Source of the DNA: Himantopus leucocephalus | Lineage: Eukaryota; Chordata; Aves; Charadriiformes; Recurvirostridae | Reading direction: 5' to 3' | Assembly (NCBI GenBank): GCA_003993805.1 | Contig: RSEF01000003.1 | Coordinates: forward strand, 81,236,033 to 81,300,032 | DNA length: 64,000 nucleotides | Part shown: positions 1-15,465 of the stretch, piece by piece | How positions within the stretch are numbered: position 1 is the first letter of the stretch | How the letters are laid out: every line of letters begins with the position of its first letter | Notes under the pieces: model-generated | Told to the model about the DNA's origin: nothing | Seen by the model: the letters and a program-made list of their open reading frames with translations, nothing else | Databases searched by the model: none | Position numbers and translations under genes: made by a program

Positions 1-46
1 AAGGTCCCTTCCAACCTAGACAGTTCTATGATTCTATGATTCTGTA
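1..46 (+). repeat. CR1 LINE 3' terminus (fragment)
   Basis: The window opens inside the last bases of a sense-oriented CR1 element. It shows the conserved segment ending in CCCTTCCAACCTAGACAG, followed by copies of the ATTCTATG tail unit that marks CR1 3' ends. The 5' part of the insertion is outside the window. CR1 is the dominant retrotransposon of birds; this copy is a dead 5'-truncated fragment with no coding content here. Confidence 0.85.
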
Positions 47-3000
47 GCCTGAGTGATTTGTACTTCCCGCCAGGAGACAATCCAACAACTGTTGCTCTAG
101 TAGGAAACACCCAGAGGAGTACCACACTTGGTTGCCCTTAAGCTTTTAGGAAAAGGTACCTCAAAGGATCTGTACCTGCACCTGTAACGTGCATGTGTAC
201 AATGCTTCTGTGACACCCTGTGAAAAGTTCAATCTCTTCACTGGTCCTGTATTAGTCACCTCTACTCACAGCATGACCATGGTGAAAGCTTCATGGTCTC
301 AGCCTCAGACATTGTGACTCCTACTGAGAACAACCGCAACCCACTCTCTTAACTGTGTCTTCCCCCCGGCTTTCTACGTCTACTGTTCCCTTTTCTTCAT
401 CCTCTCACCCTGTTTCCATCTTTACTTTTTTCCTTTTTGGGACAACATCACACCCTTTCCATTTCTCAGAATTAACAGCAGTTAGAGAAATATGACAGCT
501 CCAGCAACATCCTAACAGCTTATTGAACTAACCAAATAATACTGACAATGTCGCTTTTCCTGTCCTTCTTCCTCATTTAGAGACTGCTCTTTTCTATGCA
601 TTTGCCTATTTTAAGGAAAACCAACAGAACTTTGAGTGTTCTTGATAGGGCCCAGCATGTTAATCCAACAACAGTTATTACATAAATGGAAATAGCTGGA
701 ATGAAGGCCCATGAGAAGACTGGGAGAAAAGCAACTGGAAGCAGTGCATGTATTTTTTTTTCTGGTACTCTACTCCTTTGAGAGAGTAGAAAGAGTATCA
801 GTGTTCAGACAACTAATGCTAGATAAGGAACTGGAAGCCTTAGGACTTCCACTGTGTTCAGGAAAGACATGGCCTCCAGACTTGTCCAGAGTAAAGGTTG
901 CAGAACAGAGGCAGTTTCTTGATAGTATTATTTGCTTGTTAAAGACATTTTATATTATATACATGTCCTACTGTGTTATATAAAATGAGTTCTGACTTGA
1001 AGAACCATGGCTTTACTGTGTTATTTGCTATGCAGAATTAATTTCCATGCCTACAAACATATATTTGACTAAGGGTGCTACAGTTACCTTCATGGAGATA
1101 CAGTACAGCATGTGTTACATCCCTGACATTTCCTGAAGACTTCTTTCTTAATCTTACACGCATTTCATACCAGCCTCACTCTGCTCATTATTCATTACTA
1201 GAGTTATTCTGTGTTCACCCAGCAGCAGACACTCCGAATTAAAAATGTCTGCAAGATCCAGATCACTGATGCTTCCAGGTGAAAACTTTGTCCGATTAAT
1301 GAGCGTGAATTAAAATCCCATGAATTTGGTTATAACACTGGTGTTTTGCATATATTTTCTGGACCTATGATTGCAGGCTTCGTGTAGATTACTATGTAAA
1401 TATCCCATTTAAATTAGAGGCATTATGTTCTTCCAACTGTGTTCAGTTCTGTCTGCTTCTAACCCCAGTTTTCTCCCTGCCCTGCTTCTCAGGTCTTCTG
1501 GAAGACTCTGGGTGCAGGTGACAGTGCTGCCACCAAATGATGCTGCTCTGAACCACCAAGTCATTTTTTCTCATGTTCCTTGGTATGCCTCTTCCAGAGC
1601 CCTGCTCTGGCCTGACATCCAGCCGACACAGGTCCCGCTCTGATGTTTAGTGGGGCTCCATGCTGGGCCTCACTTTTAATGTGTTGTTACCAATTGGAAT
1701 CACTGTTCTTGAAGTTTCCTTAATGGTTGGCCACAGTATAAATATGACCACTAAGCTATCAAGATGTCCAAACCAGACAGGCTATAATGCCATAAAAATC
1801 AGCATAATAAACAAAGCCACAGAATGATATAGAGAATAACTAATGCCAAACTGAATACAGCACATTAAAGTAATTCCTACTGTAGCTGTTGAGGAGAAAA
1901 ATCACTTAGAGAAAGCAAAGCAAGAGAGGCTTGGTAAATAAATGATACAGTGAAGGCAATTCTTAGCCCTCCGTCTTTTGACTTTAATGGAAAAGCCTCC
2001 TAAGCAGAATAATTCCAAATGGAGGGTTAAGGAGGGGTAACAGAAGGACTTTCTTCTAAGGGCAAAAGGATACTGGCACATATCCCACAAATGTGGGTTT
2101 TCCTCAGTCATCAGCACTTTGCCTTTTGCTTTGCAGCTTTGAAAGCTGTTATTACCCCCTGAATAATAAGTCCCATTTTCTCTGTAATAACGGTGGCAGA
2201 TGTTTGCTACCGTGCATCGTAAGTCTGAAGGTATATTTCCATTGTAAATACAGAGTGTGAAACCCAGTATTTGAATGTCATTCCCACGGCTCGACTAACA
2301 CTCTGTCACTGTCATTTTAGCAACCTAATTACATCAACATTGTCCTTTGTGACTCATACTGCAGATTTCCAATCAAAATGTCTCTGATGAGGGAAGTAGC
2401 ATTATGGCAATCAAGCAGCAGAACAACATCTCTAAATAATCCTAGCTTGTTCAACATCCCAACTGCACTGTAGAACATAGATCTGAGCAGCTAAACATGG
2501 CAGGAAAGTACACATCACTGTGAACTGCTCTGGCTTAGATAGCTATTGAGGAGCAATTAAAGGTGGATGAGAATTGCCAGACTTCAGTGCACCTCACCCC
2601 TGGAACCCCGTGACATTTATGATGGTAAAGAAACAGCGAAACAATATATTTTATGCCTTTTGGTACGTTCCCTGTATGCTTGCATACGTGCATATGAATT
2701 CACACAAAAAAATTTCTCACACCGTAGACGACTTAGAAATGTTTTCACCAGCTGTTTTTTATTCAGTTGCGTGGTAAGCCTAAACCCAGGAAGCCTTAGG
2801 TTCCTGCGTACTGCAGCACTGTGAATGCACAGAGCTTCTATTTTCCCAAGGAAATACATTTCTAGGAATCACAGGTGTAAAGCAAAACTTGAAAAAGTAA
2901 CTTGGTGTACCCCCAAAAATAAGATGAAAAAATACAGTACTGATTTAAAGAAATCCTATTATGGGGCTGTAGGAAAGCAGCTTCTGAGTTTCACTGTTTG

Positions 3001-6000
3001 GTAGTTCCAATGCAGTTTACATAACTCTCTTCTTGTTCTCTCAAGGCAGAGGACTTTTAACGTGGAAGGTTTGAAATGGTTTGAAATAGTCTCAAACAAA
3101 TGCTCTTTTTTTACTTTTTTTTTTCTTTTGATGCCACATGGATCCGAACCATGGCTGCAGACTACTTTGTGTCTGGAGCAAAATCATGCCGAATACACTT
3201 GGCTGCAATGCTTCATTAGGAACTAGTTTACTGCTTCAGCAATTGAGTGGGCCCAGAGCAGAAAAATGTTTGGGTGATATTCTCTGTATTTTGGAACTCA
3301 CCAGAGATGTGGAATGGATATGGTCTGAACTGCTTTAGCTCTATTACTGTCACAGGATGACTGCTATAATTTAGAGAAATTTGCCATTGATTACATGCTC
3401 CCATGCTGTTTTACTGCGTGTTAGGGCTATGCTAGTTAGCAGGTGATGTGAAATATTTTCTGCACAGTTTTGAGTTTTTTTTCATTTTCTCCTAAAATGA
3501 TCTCATCCTCTGTTGAGTACTCCAGGACTAAGACACTGGTAAAACAAAGACTCCTGCTTAGGCTTGTCTCTTCCCGGAGAGTGGTATGTCACTGCTGTCT
3601 GCATAGGATTGCCATTTGGTAAAGAAAGCAACGCCTGTGGTTTGCCAACAACTCTAAAATCACTGTCTCCACTGCTAAAACATGAAGAAAGATGCAGAAC
3701 AAGTTTATTTTGTGGTAGTGCAAAAATACATGGAGCTTCTATTCTGCTGAGGAAAGATATGCTGAAATGAGAAAAAATTTCAGAGCTACTTATGCTATAA
3801 ATAGCTAGAAGTGTCTCTTTTCTTATTTCGTTCAGGATGCTTACAGAGCTCTCAGATCTGGGATGTGTTCTTGGGCAAGAACCTCATCCTCAACCATCAG
3901 AACTGCCTGTTCAGGATAGGATGCTGGTCTGCGGCCAGTCTTCCAAAATGCCCAGGTACTCCTCATTCACATTCTAGTCTCTTCCACAGTTTTTCTTCTG
4001 ATTCTTAATCTTAACGCTTAACCAAGGTATCAGTTTTTAACATTGCTCCCAAAGGGCTGTGGACTGTTACAGCACAGGTTTGGAAATGCCGTTATCTCTA
4101 AGGTATAGTTAGCCAGAGCTGTTGCCTGTAAAGAAGCCTCTTTTTCAGAATAACTGTGGAAAGCATAATGACTGGGCTGGTATTAAATTTTGCTGTGAAT
4201 GAAAGGTTTATCTTATATAAATAAAATCTCCCTCCAGACCAACAGGGAGAGGTTTATCTCATCGTAAACTCATCTACACATTTAAAATATCATTTAATCT
4301 CCTTACATAGACAAACACACTTTAGACTACCATAAAAGAGAAACTATGATGGTAGTTTTGACAGAGATTGGAAATGAGAGCAACATATTAGGAGGATACT
4401 TAGAGTTTCAGTGTGGATGACATTGTACCTGGTTTGCCTGAGTGGTGGGACAGGTGACAGTGACAATGGCAAATCAGATCTTATGTCTGATTAATTTCCT
4501 CAAACATAAAATGCAGTTAAAGAGAGTCACCTTCTTTGTACAGTATTCTGAGAGCATGTACAGAAATTATTGTGTAACTAAGACCGGTTCCCTTGTACTG
4601 ACTGAATCCCCTGTTAAGTCGGTAATGAGGATCTGTGATGGCTTTGGTCTTGCAAATCAGCACAGATGAGATCCAGCAGACTGGAAAAATAAAAAGTGAA
4701 ATGCGATCTATCAAATTAATTCCTAATATCTGTGTCATGTCAAGTGCACAAAGCAGGTTGTACTGGTTGCAGAAGAACTCTAATTTGCATCACTGGTAGG
4801 TCCATATCATCAGACTATAGCCTCGGTGTGTTTGCCCTCCAAAGAGGCCCAAAGTAAGCCATTTTAGTTCAGATATCATGTGGGCACAAGCTGTAATCTA
4901 GCTGAGCTAACGTGCCCAACCTTTCAGCATGACTTCAGGAGGGCTGGCTGCACGGATGCCCTCCAACACAGCCCAGAGCAGAGCTTTTTTGCTTCTCGAG
5001 AATGGCCAGAGCAGTTACACAGCATGGATCTTACACAGCAAAGACATTGTGACAGTCCTTACGAACCGTAGTTCCTTAGCACTTCTATTACCTTGTGCAA
5101 AAGGACAATGAGGTCAGAACTTTGCTCAGAAAAGGCACGTACAGGTTACAATAATACTACACTGCAAGCACTTGTGTGTAAAGGCTTTGCCATCTGAAAG
5201 ATTGCTGTGTACTCTCTTTGATGGACACCAAGCTTTTTAGGTTGGTAAAAACCAACCTCTATTCTGGTATGACTTGAATACCTGGAAGAAGTAGTACTTA
5301 GTCTCAAGATGATATAAGGAAGGGATGGATGGAATTGATGGATAAAGAGGAAGAGCAGAGCAGGTAAATATACTCCAAGCTGATATGCAGAACAGCTATT
5401 ATTTTTACATTTCTTCTCCCTTTGTATATTGTATGTTTAGAGACTTTGTGAAAAGACAATCAATATGCTACACAAAAGCAAATGTTAAGTAAAGATATAT
5501 TCATCACAAGAAAATGACCCAATCTTTCATTCCATTTTCTGAAATAGAGGAGTAGGTAGTATCAGCAGTCTCTGTTCATCTGTTCATTACTTTCAGAGAT
5601 GTTTCAAGTGCTTTTTAGCTGGTGTGGATCTAAAAAAAAAACAAACCCCAAAAAAGAAACTAGCAAAAAAAAAGGAGACTGTGACAGTTATGTATTATTA
5701 AAAAACCCATGTATTTATGGGGCTCTGTCCCATGTTAACTCCTTACTGCATGTTACTGTTGTATTATGCATTGTGGCACGTTGCTGTTAAGACACAACAA
5801 CAAAGAAATATGTTGGAAAGTATTATAAAGTTTCTGCTTGTGATGGACTCTACTATCCGCCAGGTAAAATTTATCCTTCCTTCCTCCCTTCCCCTGTTCT
5901 CTTATCTCAGATACTTCAGATTTTTTCCCCAAATCATGATTTCCAATGCAGAGCTATTTTTCATGGCATACAAATTACAGCTGTGATCACAGGTAACCCC

Positions 6001-9000
6001 TTTTTCTGTATAGTAACTTTGAAATTGTCCAATGCAAATCTGTAAAAGCATGCTCTTTGTAAACTCATAATATTGTTTTATAACCAGTTATAATGACAAT
6101 AAAGATGGGCAAAGCCCCTTATTCCTATTTTCTTCCAGAATCCCTTCTAATTTGGAGCTAAAAAAAGGAAGAGCTAAGAAAAAACCCTGATGTTATGACA
6201 ACCAGAAGATTAAATATTAGGGGTCAGCAAGTGTTTCCATTACTTTCTGCAGAGACTTACACATAAAATTAGCTTTTTAAAGCTTCTTACATAGTATTTT
6301 ACAACTGTGTTTTGCATAGTATTTTATAATGGTTTTACACAGAATATAAGCAAATCACTGAATTTTAGGCTAGAAATTAAATAAATGTAATGAATTTTAA
6401 TAGGACTCCTCTACACAGAAAAAAAGTTGTTGACTGTTTCATAATGATGGCCACATTAAAATTCATCGTTTAATATATCCTAATGGTTTTGAAAACAGGT
6501 ATAATTTAAGCTATGGCTATACATCTTCATTTTCTCATAGAATCCTTCCTTGAAAAATGGAAATACCAAATTTAACTTGCACAATATGTTGCACAATTCT
6601 ACAAAGTCCCAAGTTAAAAAAGTGAGCTCAGTGAAATGCATTAGCTCCTATTTGCAGAAGTGCTAAGGGCACACTTTTCAAATCACCTGTCATCCATACG
6701 CTTTAGAAATCCGTCACCATTTTCAAAACAATCATATGCATTTTAATTTGGACTTCCATGTCCTAAAAGTTCGATGTCTGTTCTAAGCTGGTTGTATAAT
6801 CTACTTCTCATATTAAAAGAGAGAGATAGACATCCCAGTGAATAATTCAGCTCATCATAAGATAAATGTCTGGGAGGGAGAGTAGATATTTATTTCTTAT
6901 TTCCCCTTGGGATGTGGAGTCATTAATCCTCTTTTGGAGTCAAGTGGATAAAGCAAGGTCAGTCCTTTCTGGATTGGCAGATGGGGATGTAAGGAGCAGC
7001 TAGCTGCCTATAACACTGTTCTGGAGAACAGGAGAATCAAATCCAAATGCCTTCTGTTTCAGCTGTTTTCCTACCTTCTAGGAAAGAGGCCTAACAACTA
7101 AGCTGTAAAGAGGTATTCAGAAATATGGGCCTTTGTGCATCCCAGGGTGAAATTTAAATAGTTGACTACTGTAGCAGAACATGAACCTGGCCAAAGCACT
7201 GTGGTTGTGGAGACAAACATCCTCCATCTGTGATGCATCCTAGAATATAGCAGCTTCACATGAGAGCCTGCAGAAAGTGTAAATCCCTACTTCAGACAAA
7301 ATACATTTTAACCACACCTTGTGGTATTGTCGGTGAGTACTTTCACCTACATGTCAAACAGATATCCTTCCCCTCTCTCCATGCTGACTCATGTGAAGTT
7401 TAGGCATGCTCCAAAAATGGCGATGGGGTCCGAGTATGCAGGTAGCACAGGGAGAACACATTTTGATTTGAGGATCCTATTAGGGTAATGGGCTATCCCT
7501 GGGCTTTGGACAGCTCAGGCATTTTATACTGAAGACTTCACTGGCAAAAACTTGGAAGTAGAAGTCTCCAGACATGGGAAGCCTACATGGCAGCTGAGAG
7601 GGTGTAGTGTCTCACAGGTGCCTAAAAGTGCATTTAAGAACACAAAGTAGATACCTAAGTGCCCGTGTCGTTTTAGATTTAAAATAACTTATTTTCAATG
7701 ACACTTTGACTCTTTAGGCTCTATATGAAGAATTCCAGAAGTGCTTAGAAGTCAAATGTTTCCCTTTTATGTCAGAACCTAAAAATTCAGCTAACGTGCC
7801 GGGGAATTTTCTAAAGTTTCTGGGTATTGTTCAATGATTAACATTCATACCTTCAAATTCTGCCCTCTCCGTACATGGTGCTTGTTTTTGAAAATGAGAT
7901 TTTAGAAATTGTTGTATAAGGTGCTTTTGAAAACTACCCTCCCTTTTCTCTAGAAAAATGCAGAGTTTCGTTGGTTCAAACAGTGCCTTAATTTTCATAA
8001 CAACAGGTTTGCTCAAAATGTCGTGGAGAAGAGATAAAGAAGAAGGAGAATGTAAATGCTAGTCTTTTAGGGCTTTGCTATGTTTGAAAACAGAATCAAA
8101 TTAAACCCCCATATTTGCTAATCTTTGTCTTAATAAAGTTGCTGTGGGTGTTACCGGCTGTTTATACCATGAAAACATGGAGAAACAGCATGATTATTTT
8201 CAGATTTGTGTTTAGATTTTCTGCCATTATAATTGTATGAGAAAACTGCTTGAATGTCCTTAATATTAAAATCAGCAAATAGTTTTTAAAGGAGAGAATG
8301 TAATTCACTTCCTAATGATGCTTCTAATTTAGACTGTGCATGAGATGTATCATGAGTGAGAGAGATGTTGCAGAAAAAGACTGTTCTATGCCTAAAGAAC
8401 CAAACTGGAAATCAGCAGAGTTTGATTTCATTTTCACATCTTCAGCAGATGTACTGTGTGACCTTAACCAAAGTATTTAATTATTCTGCTCCCCAGTTTA
8501 TCTCTAAAATGGAAATAATGACAGTCAACTTGCTAAGAGGTTGTGGGGATTAATTATTTAATATTTCTATCTTCAGATACAATAGAGAGAGAATCGCAGA
8601 GTATGATGAACGATTAACATTATTTTGCTATTATCAAGCTCTGAGATTATAGCCTGGCTATTTTATTGTAGGAAAATCTTCACTGTTTATAGTCCTGCAA
8701 CGGACAACTACCCTGCCTGAAATGTATTGAGCAGCAAATGTAAATTCCTTTTCTTGTCTCTTACATCTAATTCATGCCCAAATTACTCTCAGAAGTAGCA
8801 GAGAACAATAATGTGTAAGTCTACCTTTGTTGCTCGCACCTGCCATTTCCACAGAAGGATGAGTAAAGGGTACCTTCAGACATTTCTGACAATCTAATGG
8901 TTTTTAAAAAAAACCCAAATCAACACAGAGCACTGAGTGCAGGTTTAGCATGCAGGTCCTGGAGACTGGAGAAAAAAAATACTTTCTGCTTCTGGTCAGA

Positions 9001-9510
9001 GCTGGAGAGTATGCTCACAGGCAACAGACAAGATTTGTTTTGAAGGTGACGAGCTCCTGAAGCACAGATCTGGCCCACACAGCTGCTGAATCTGGCTACC
9101 TCAGATAGCATATTAAGCAAACCTCTCAAGAAGCAGTTAAAAGAAAAAAATGTTGCATATATGCCCCAGAGGTGTGCCAGATACACTCTAATTGATGCTG
9201 ATGAATTTATCAGAGAAATTACAGAGTAATATTCATGATCTACGAGTACTGCCATTTTGAATCCACAAGTAGTTACCAACAAATGTCTTTAAAAATTTCC
9301 TGTGTAGTTCTATTCAATACACAGATATAAATGGTCTTTTTAAATTCAAACACTTTCTTGCTGTTACTGGCTGTACTTCATGAATTATTACTTTGAACCG
9401 AGGTGCACTGACAAAGGTCTTCTACTTCTTTAAACATCTGATGCAGATGAGTAAGTTGAACTTCCTACCTGATTTATTTGTCAACACAAACTAGAAGAAG
9501 GTGGCATGTG

Positions 9511-9715
9511 CCCTTTCTGGTATTAAAGGGAATGAGGCGTTGAGTAGATGATTGCTATCCCAGTGACAGTATCCTGAGATGAGTCCTGCATACCAACGTC
9601 TGCTCCTGGTCANCCCTTTCTGGTATTAAAGGGAATGAGGCATTGAGTAGATGATTGCTATCCCAGTGACGGTATCCTGAGATGAGTCCTGCATACCAAC
9701 GTCTGCTCCTGGTCA
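9511..9715. repeat. 102-bp direct duplication flanking a single N
   Basis: Positions 9511-9612 and 9614-9715 are the same 102-bp sequence with two substitutions (G/A in the 'aggcgttg/aggcattg' part and A/G in 'gacagt/gacggt'), separated only by the N at 9613. Two near-identical copies that abut a gap character are what an assembler leaves when two overlapping contig ends, possibly from two haplotypes, are placed side by side instead of merged. A true tandem duplication is the alternative. Confidence 0.9.
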
Positions 9716-12700
9716 CAGGCAGGGCACAGAGCAAAGCCCGAGTGAACTCACAGCTCAGCTGTGGTCTCTCCCTACATCTGTGCAAGGAAAAGTCAATTTA
9801 ACTGTAGAGCTGAGGCACAGTTTGAAGAACAAAGAGCTCATGCAAATATTTTGAAGAAAAAAAAAAAAGACAGAGTGAAACTCCATTCTTCCCTAGCAAG
9901 GCACCCACGAGATTTAGAATTGACAAGAGAGAAATGCAATGATTTTATCTATGCTATTCTTATATCTGAGGATGATGCCATTGAAAGGGGAGTATATCAA
10001 CCTCATAGCTTAATATGAAGCTTTTACAAATGCATTTGATTCATGTCTTCATGAACAAAGAGGTCCCCTGTGAAAGGAAGATGAATCGCATGAGCCTTGG
10101 GAGACCATCCACTGTGGTTTTTAACCCAGGGGTAGTGGTCATGAATTAGCCTATGATCTTGCAGTGACACTAGAAGCAAAGATTACACTATGTGAAAGAA
10201 GCAGTCTGTAAGGCTTCTTGAAGCTTGGATAAACTGTCTAAATGACTTTTCTTATTTCCTCACTTTCTGTGGACTCCGTTTCTGAGTGTGGCAGTATAAA
10301 CACACATAATTTCAATTACCCTAACCTATATAAATGGCATATATGAAAGATCTTCCACCTGTGACTTGCATCTCTCCTGATACTTTATATATCTGTATCA
10401 ACTTTGGAGTTGCAAACTTTGTTTCTGAGTAACCCTAGATCCTGCCGTGCTATAAACATGCATTATCACTCCCAGCTGCCTGGGGAAGGTTGTATCTCCT
10501 GGTCTTGATGAGCAAATGAAAATCCTGCTAGTTCTACAACATGAAAAAGAGTAAAAGCAGAAGTAGCTCTGAAGCAGCTCGGTTCTCGTATGACTGCTGC
10601 TCAGGGACAGAACCATACATTAGGCAGCCAGAAAAATTAACATAAAATTTCACTATATTTTCCTCACATACAACAGAAATAAATGTTTTGAGGGCAGCTA
10701 AAGCCCCTACAGAGCCTTATTCCAACTCATAACAGCAAGAAAAGCCATACCTACCAATGCAAAATAAAAGCAACCCCCCTCTAAACAATTATCTTAAATG
10801 ACAGAACCAAGTTTTCTAATCAGGCTGTCGGTCCCAGTCAATCACCTTACAAAATCTTACTATAACCTGACAGGATATACAAAAGGCAGAGAATTCTGAG
10901 GATCAAAAGCTCTTAGGTAAATCCTGCCCACTCTTTGCTTCTTGAGAACAAGATCCCAGATGTGATGATCTCCAATATAAAAAAAGTCATCCTAGGGCTA
11001 AGGTCTTTTTGTCCAGTAAAGAGGAAAAGGAATCCACATGTTCATGCAGAACAGCTGAGTATCATTATAAAAAGCATTTTCTTTAGCGTGGAGAAAAATC
11101 TAATGCTATCACACAGAATATGTAACAAAAAATAAAACCAGTGGATTAGACATTTTCCTATCTATGTTTAACCTCTTCTCTGTGGAATTTGCATAGATGT
11201 ATTGTCATGAGCAGTAAGTATGAAATGCAATGACATCAGAAACATTCTACACCTCATGTGTAGATTGCAGTTGGACTGTATAATGTGAACTGGTATAAAC
11301 AGGGTGCAGGGCAGTGTATATACACTTATCATCTGTACATGTCTTCTCTACCTTCTTTCACAATAAGGATTTAAGGACAGCATCGCTAGTTAAGACATTG
11401 CAGACTACAAGGAGGTCCTTATTGGTCAACTGCCAACACCAACCCAGGTTCTAAATTCCACCTTGCAAATAGGCCACAGCAAACATGAAATGGAAAAAAA
11501 AAAACCAAACCAAAACCAAACCAGCCCAGAAAATCTGTCCACAATAAGCGTAGATCCAAACATAGTTTATAAAAGTGTAAAAGTGTTGTGGCAAAGAAAA
11601 CATTGGAATAAAATAGTAAAGAAAGTAGTAAATAAAGATTACTGTTTACTTACTTAGTTAAAATGAGAATTTAATCTTTGTCATTTAAAGTGGTGTTAGT
11701 AACATGCAAAACTGTAAGTTACACATTGATGAAGAAAACCAATATATTTTAGGGATAGAATCGCAATCGCTTCTATCAAGCTCAAAGAGATCTAAACATT
11801 TGTAAATGTGAATATTCTTAAATTCACAAAAAATTATATAGGGAGAAAACAAGTACAATTTCATGTTATTGAATGACAGCTATGGACATCACAGCCACTG
11901 GCCATGACAACTGAAAACAACAAATCTGAACCACATAATAAATAAAATCCAAAAAATTGTTGGGTAAACTAAGAATGTGAAGAAAAAAACCCACTATTTC
12001 TGACTTACAGGTCAAAAAATTAAGAATGCCCTTAGGAGGATAAGATGCAGATATGCCAGACCAATATGATTATATTTTTAACACATGTCAATTATATTTA
12101 CAGCCCTGGCTACACATTTGCAATCTATCAGATTAATCTAACTAAGTAAGTGTCAGATGTGATTTGAAGCAACAGAAGGAATCAATGCAATTAGAATACC
12201 AAACAGGCACAACATGTTTAGCCCTTTTTTGCATGCCATTCTATCCAACTTTCCCATGTGTTTGTCACACATCTCTGGTCCCAACTCCAGGAGAAACAAC
12301 CAAACATGTAAAACATGAGGTGTCTTATTTTGTAGACTTATAGCCTTTTCCCCCCACTTTCCTAGCCAGTTTGAACCCATTAAATATTTCTGTTGTAGCT
12401 TAGGTCTTTTCAAACTTCAACAGAAGATTTTCTTCTTTTGTAACGGTTATAAATGTGAAAAAAAAGTTAATTTTTTTATGCTTCATACACACTAAAACAT
12501 TTCACTTAATTCATTCTCATTGACTATCTCAGTAAATACCTCAGTGTTGCTCTTGATTAGCCTCTGGTTTTCTCTGGATTATGCCACATTCTCCTTCAGC
12601 CCTGAGGTCAAAGCCTTTTGAATAGTCCCAGCTTGCTGCTGTGTAGGGCAAGGATTAAAACTGAGTTTTGTAGCTTGCATTAAAACTGTCTGTTTGGTCT

Positions 12701-14644
12701 GCTAAGGATACACCTAGGTCTGTGCCGAGTACACAGCAGGCTTTGGAGCACAGCTCCAGGAGATAATGATCATGCTGCACACCCTTACCTTCAATCAGTT
12801 GAAGAACTCTTGGGTTAGAGCATTTATTAGATACGTACTTATAAGGTCAAAATTGTACTGCAGGAAAACATACTAACTTAAAATGGAATCAACAGCTACT
12901 TGCTACAGTGAGATTTCCCAGTGACGGACTCTTCTGGATACACTGAGCAGTTTCTTACAGAGAATACTGAAAATAGATAGCAGCATAAAACCTCTCAACT
13001 CTCTACACTCACTGACGGCATTTTTTTCCACTCCCTCTCCTCCAACAGACTTCACTCTCAGTGTCTGTGTTTACCCCCTCAGGGAAATGAAAAGTGAGTG
13101 CGTGTCTTTGTTCTCTTTTGCTCTGTCACATATCACATTAGCTCTCAGTCACCCACATTCTCATGAGCACTCAGTCTGATCTCATCCAGGAGTCGTACTC
13201 ATTAACTCAGCTGAAACAACAGTTTACAAAGGCATCACCAGTATAGTATATGTAGTACAGAGTCAAGGTCAGGTTGCTTAACATATTCATTTGTTCAGGT
13301 GATTTTGACTTTCTTCCTGCAAACGTGAGCTTAGGGACTGGGTTAGCAAGCTCGATGCTCTCAGAGATCATAAATGGAATAATTAAAGGTAAGTTTCTTC
13401 AGCTGCAACTGCAAAACTGAGTTTTCAGTCCGGGCTTTTAAGATATTTTTGTTGTTGTTTTAAATACTTAGGGTTTTTTTTTTAATTTTAGCTAATATAT
13501 ATAGAAAAGACATAATGTTAGAGGGCATTACATTATCTGAGAAACACTGAAATACATGTAAATAGTGGCTGTACAATAAAACGTATGTGGAAAAGAGTAA
13601 AGTGAAGACTGCAAATGGAAGTTGTCATTTCCTGATGGCTCTAATCTATGCTGTTATATATCACCAGAAAAATTGTAACTATTTTTTGTTTTTGTTTTTT
13701 TTTTTTTTCTAATACCACACAGATAAGATTTAGATCATCTGGAAATCTGAAATACATTTTTGTATACAATATATTTTATTATGAATGCCATTAGTTCAGT
13801 GGAATTTACCTTGCACTTTTCTGTTAAGAGTGATGTCTTGCTTACGTAATAGATGATGGACAGAACTTACTCCATAACAGAGTTGATTTGGGTCATGAGG
13901 ATGGCTCAAACTTCTTTAATACTTTGCAAAGTGCACATGAGCACAAAGCCCTCTCCTTTATACAGGTGTATGGATTTGACCGGCTGATGTACCACTTAGT
14001 TATAGTATCTAAAATAGTATAGAAATAACATATCCTTTGGCAAGTTCCTGGAGGACCCCATCAGACCAGAAATTTCATTGTATTTGCATTATGAACATTC
14101 ATATGCAGATAGAAAATTTGCCACAAGGAGTATTTTGCCTGAGCCGAGATGCAATAAATGACTGCAGCAAAAGGTAAGAAGAAAAACAAAGATAGCAGCA
14201 GTAATATCATGCGTTTAAGTATGCATGTCCAGATTGCTTTAGAAAGCTTAAAATATATCTATATCAGCCAACCTGTTTGCTGGTGAATTCTTTCTTTTTT
14301 TTTTTTTTTTTTTTAGTTTTCTTTCCAAACAGTGTGTCCTTAGTTGTTAAAAGGAAGATTAACTTTAGGAATATATTGTAGCATTAAGGGGCTACCTAGA
14401 AGGAACTTGAAAGATGTTTGCCACCACAGCAGCAAAGTGAATAAAGATGAACATGTCCCAAGGTGATGTGCAATGGCAAAAACACAAAGGCTGACTCTGA
14501 TGTGGTAGGAAACAAGGCAAGAAGGTAAAGATTCAGAACAGAGGCAAGCCTGCCGTAATAACTGACATGACTATTTTGGCAGCTGTCTTTTATGCGAGCA
14601 GAAGTGTGCAGTTAGGAGACTGGTTAAAAACCCAAGGGAGCAGA

Positions 14645-14862
14645 TCACAGAATAACAGAATGGTCAGGGTTGGAAGGGACCTCTGGAGATCACCTAGTCC
14701 AACTCCGCTGCCAGAGCAGGGTCACCTACAGCAGGTTGGACAGGATGGCATCTAGGTGGGTTTTGAATGTCTCCAGTGGGGGAGACTCCGCCACCTCTCT
14801 GGGCAGCCTGTTCCAGTGCTCTGCCACCCTCAAAGTAACGAAGTTCCTCCTCATGTTTAGAT
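14645..14862 (-). repeat. CR1 LINE fragment, antisense
   Basis: About 218 bp of CR1 in reverse orientation. It begins with the inverted tail (cacagaataacagaatgg), then the GGTTGGAAGGGACCTCTGGA segment, then a region with the usual 'cagcctgttccagtgctctg' block, ending at 'gttcctcctcatgttt'. This is the typical 3'-most CR1 piece. It lies in intronic sequence and has no intact coding capacity. Confidence 0.93.
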
Positions 14863-15465
14863 GAGGGCTTCAACAGCAATAGCAGGAAAACACAATGTAA
14901 ACTTCTTTGGAGGAACAAGTGGCCATAGATGGGCTTATCATGGCAACAAAGGCAACGGAAAAGGAGAAACTGAAAATTTTCTCTTGCAAGCTAAGGGGTC
15001 ACTGTCTTTTTATACCATTTGGGTTGTCCGAACACTCTGCAAGTACTGCCTTATGGCTCTCCAGTCTAACGGAAAGAAGGGATGGGCCATCTGGGTAAAA
15101 GAAACACAGAATATCCCTATGCCGACATGCTAAATCAATGTTCTCTCTACTGCTCCTCAGTTTATTCCCTTTTTTCCGGTGTACTTTACAATTGTTCTAT
15201 TTAGCAAATGTTTCCCAGCATGGTCTTAAGTCTCTCCAGGCTGATTTCTATTTGCTCAGTGCTTGAATGACCCAAATTCTTTAAATCTAACTGCATCATT
15301 TATTAGCTTAGTGCTTTTTGAGTAGACAACTAACTTTCCACATACACTCTGAGGTCTTAGAACTTGTGAGCACACTGTCTTGGCTGCCACAGGGCAGCCT
15401 CTTCTCTTTTCCCTTCCACAGTGTGGCCATAACAATGAAGGTTCTCTCACCTTGACCTTTTTAAT

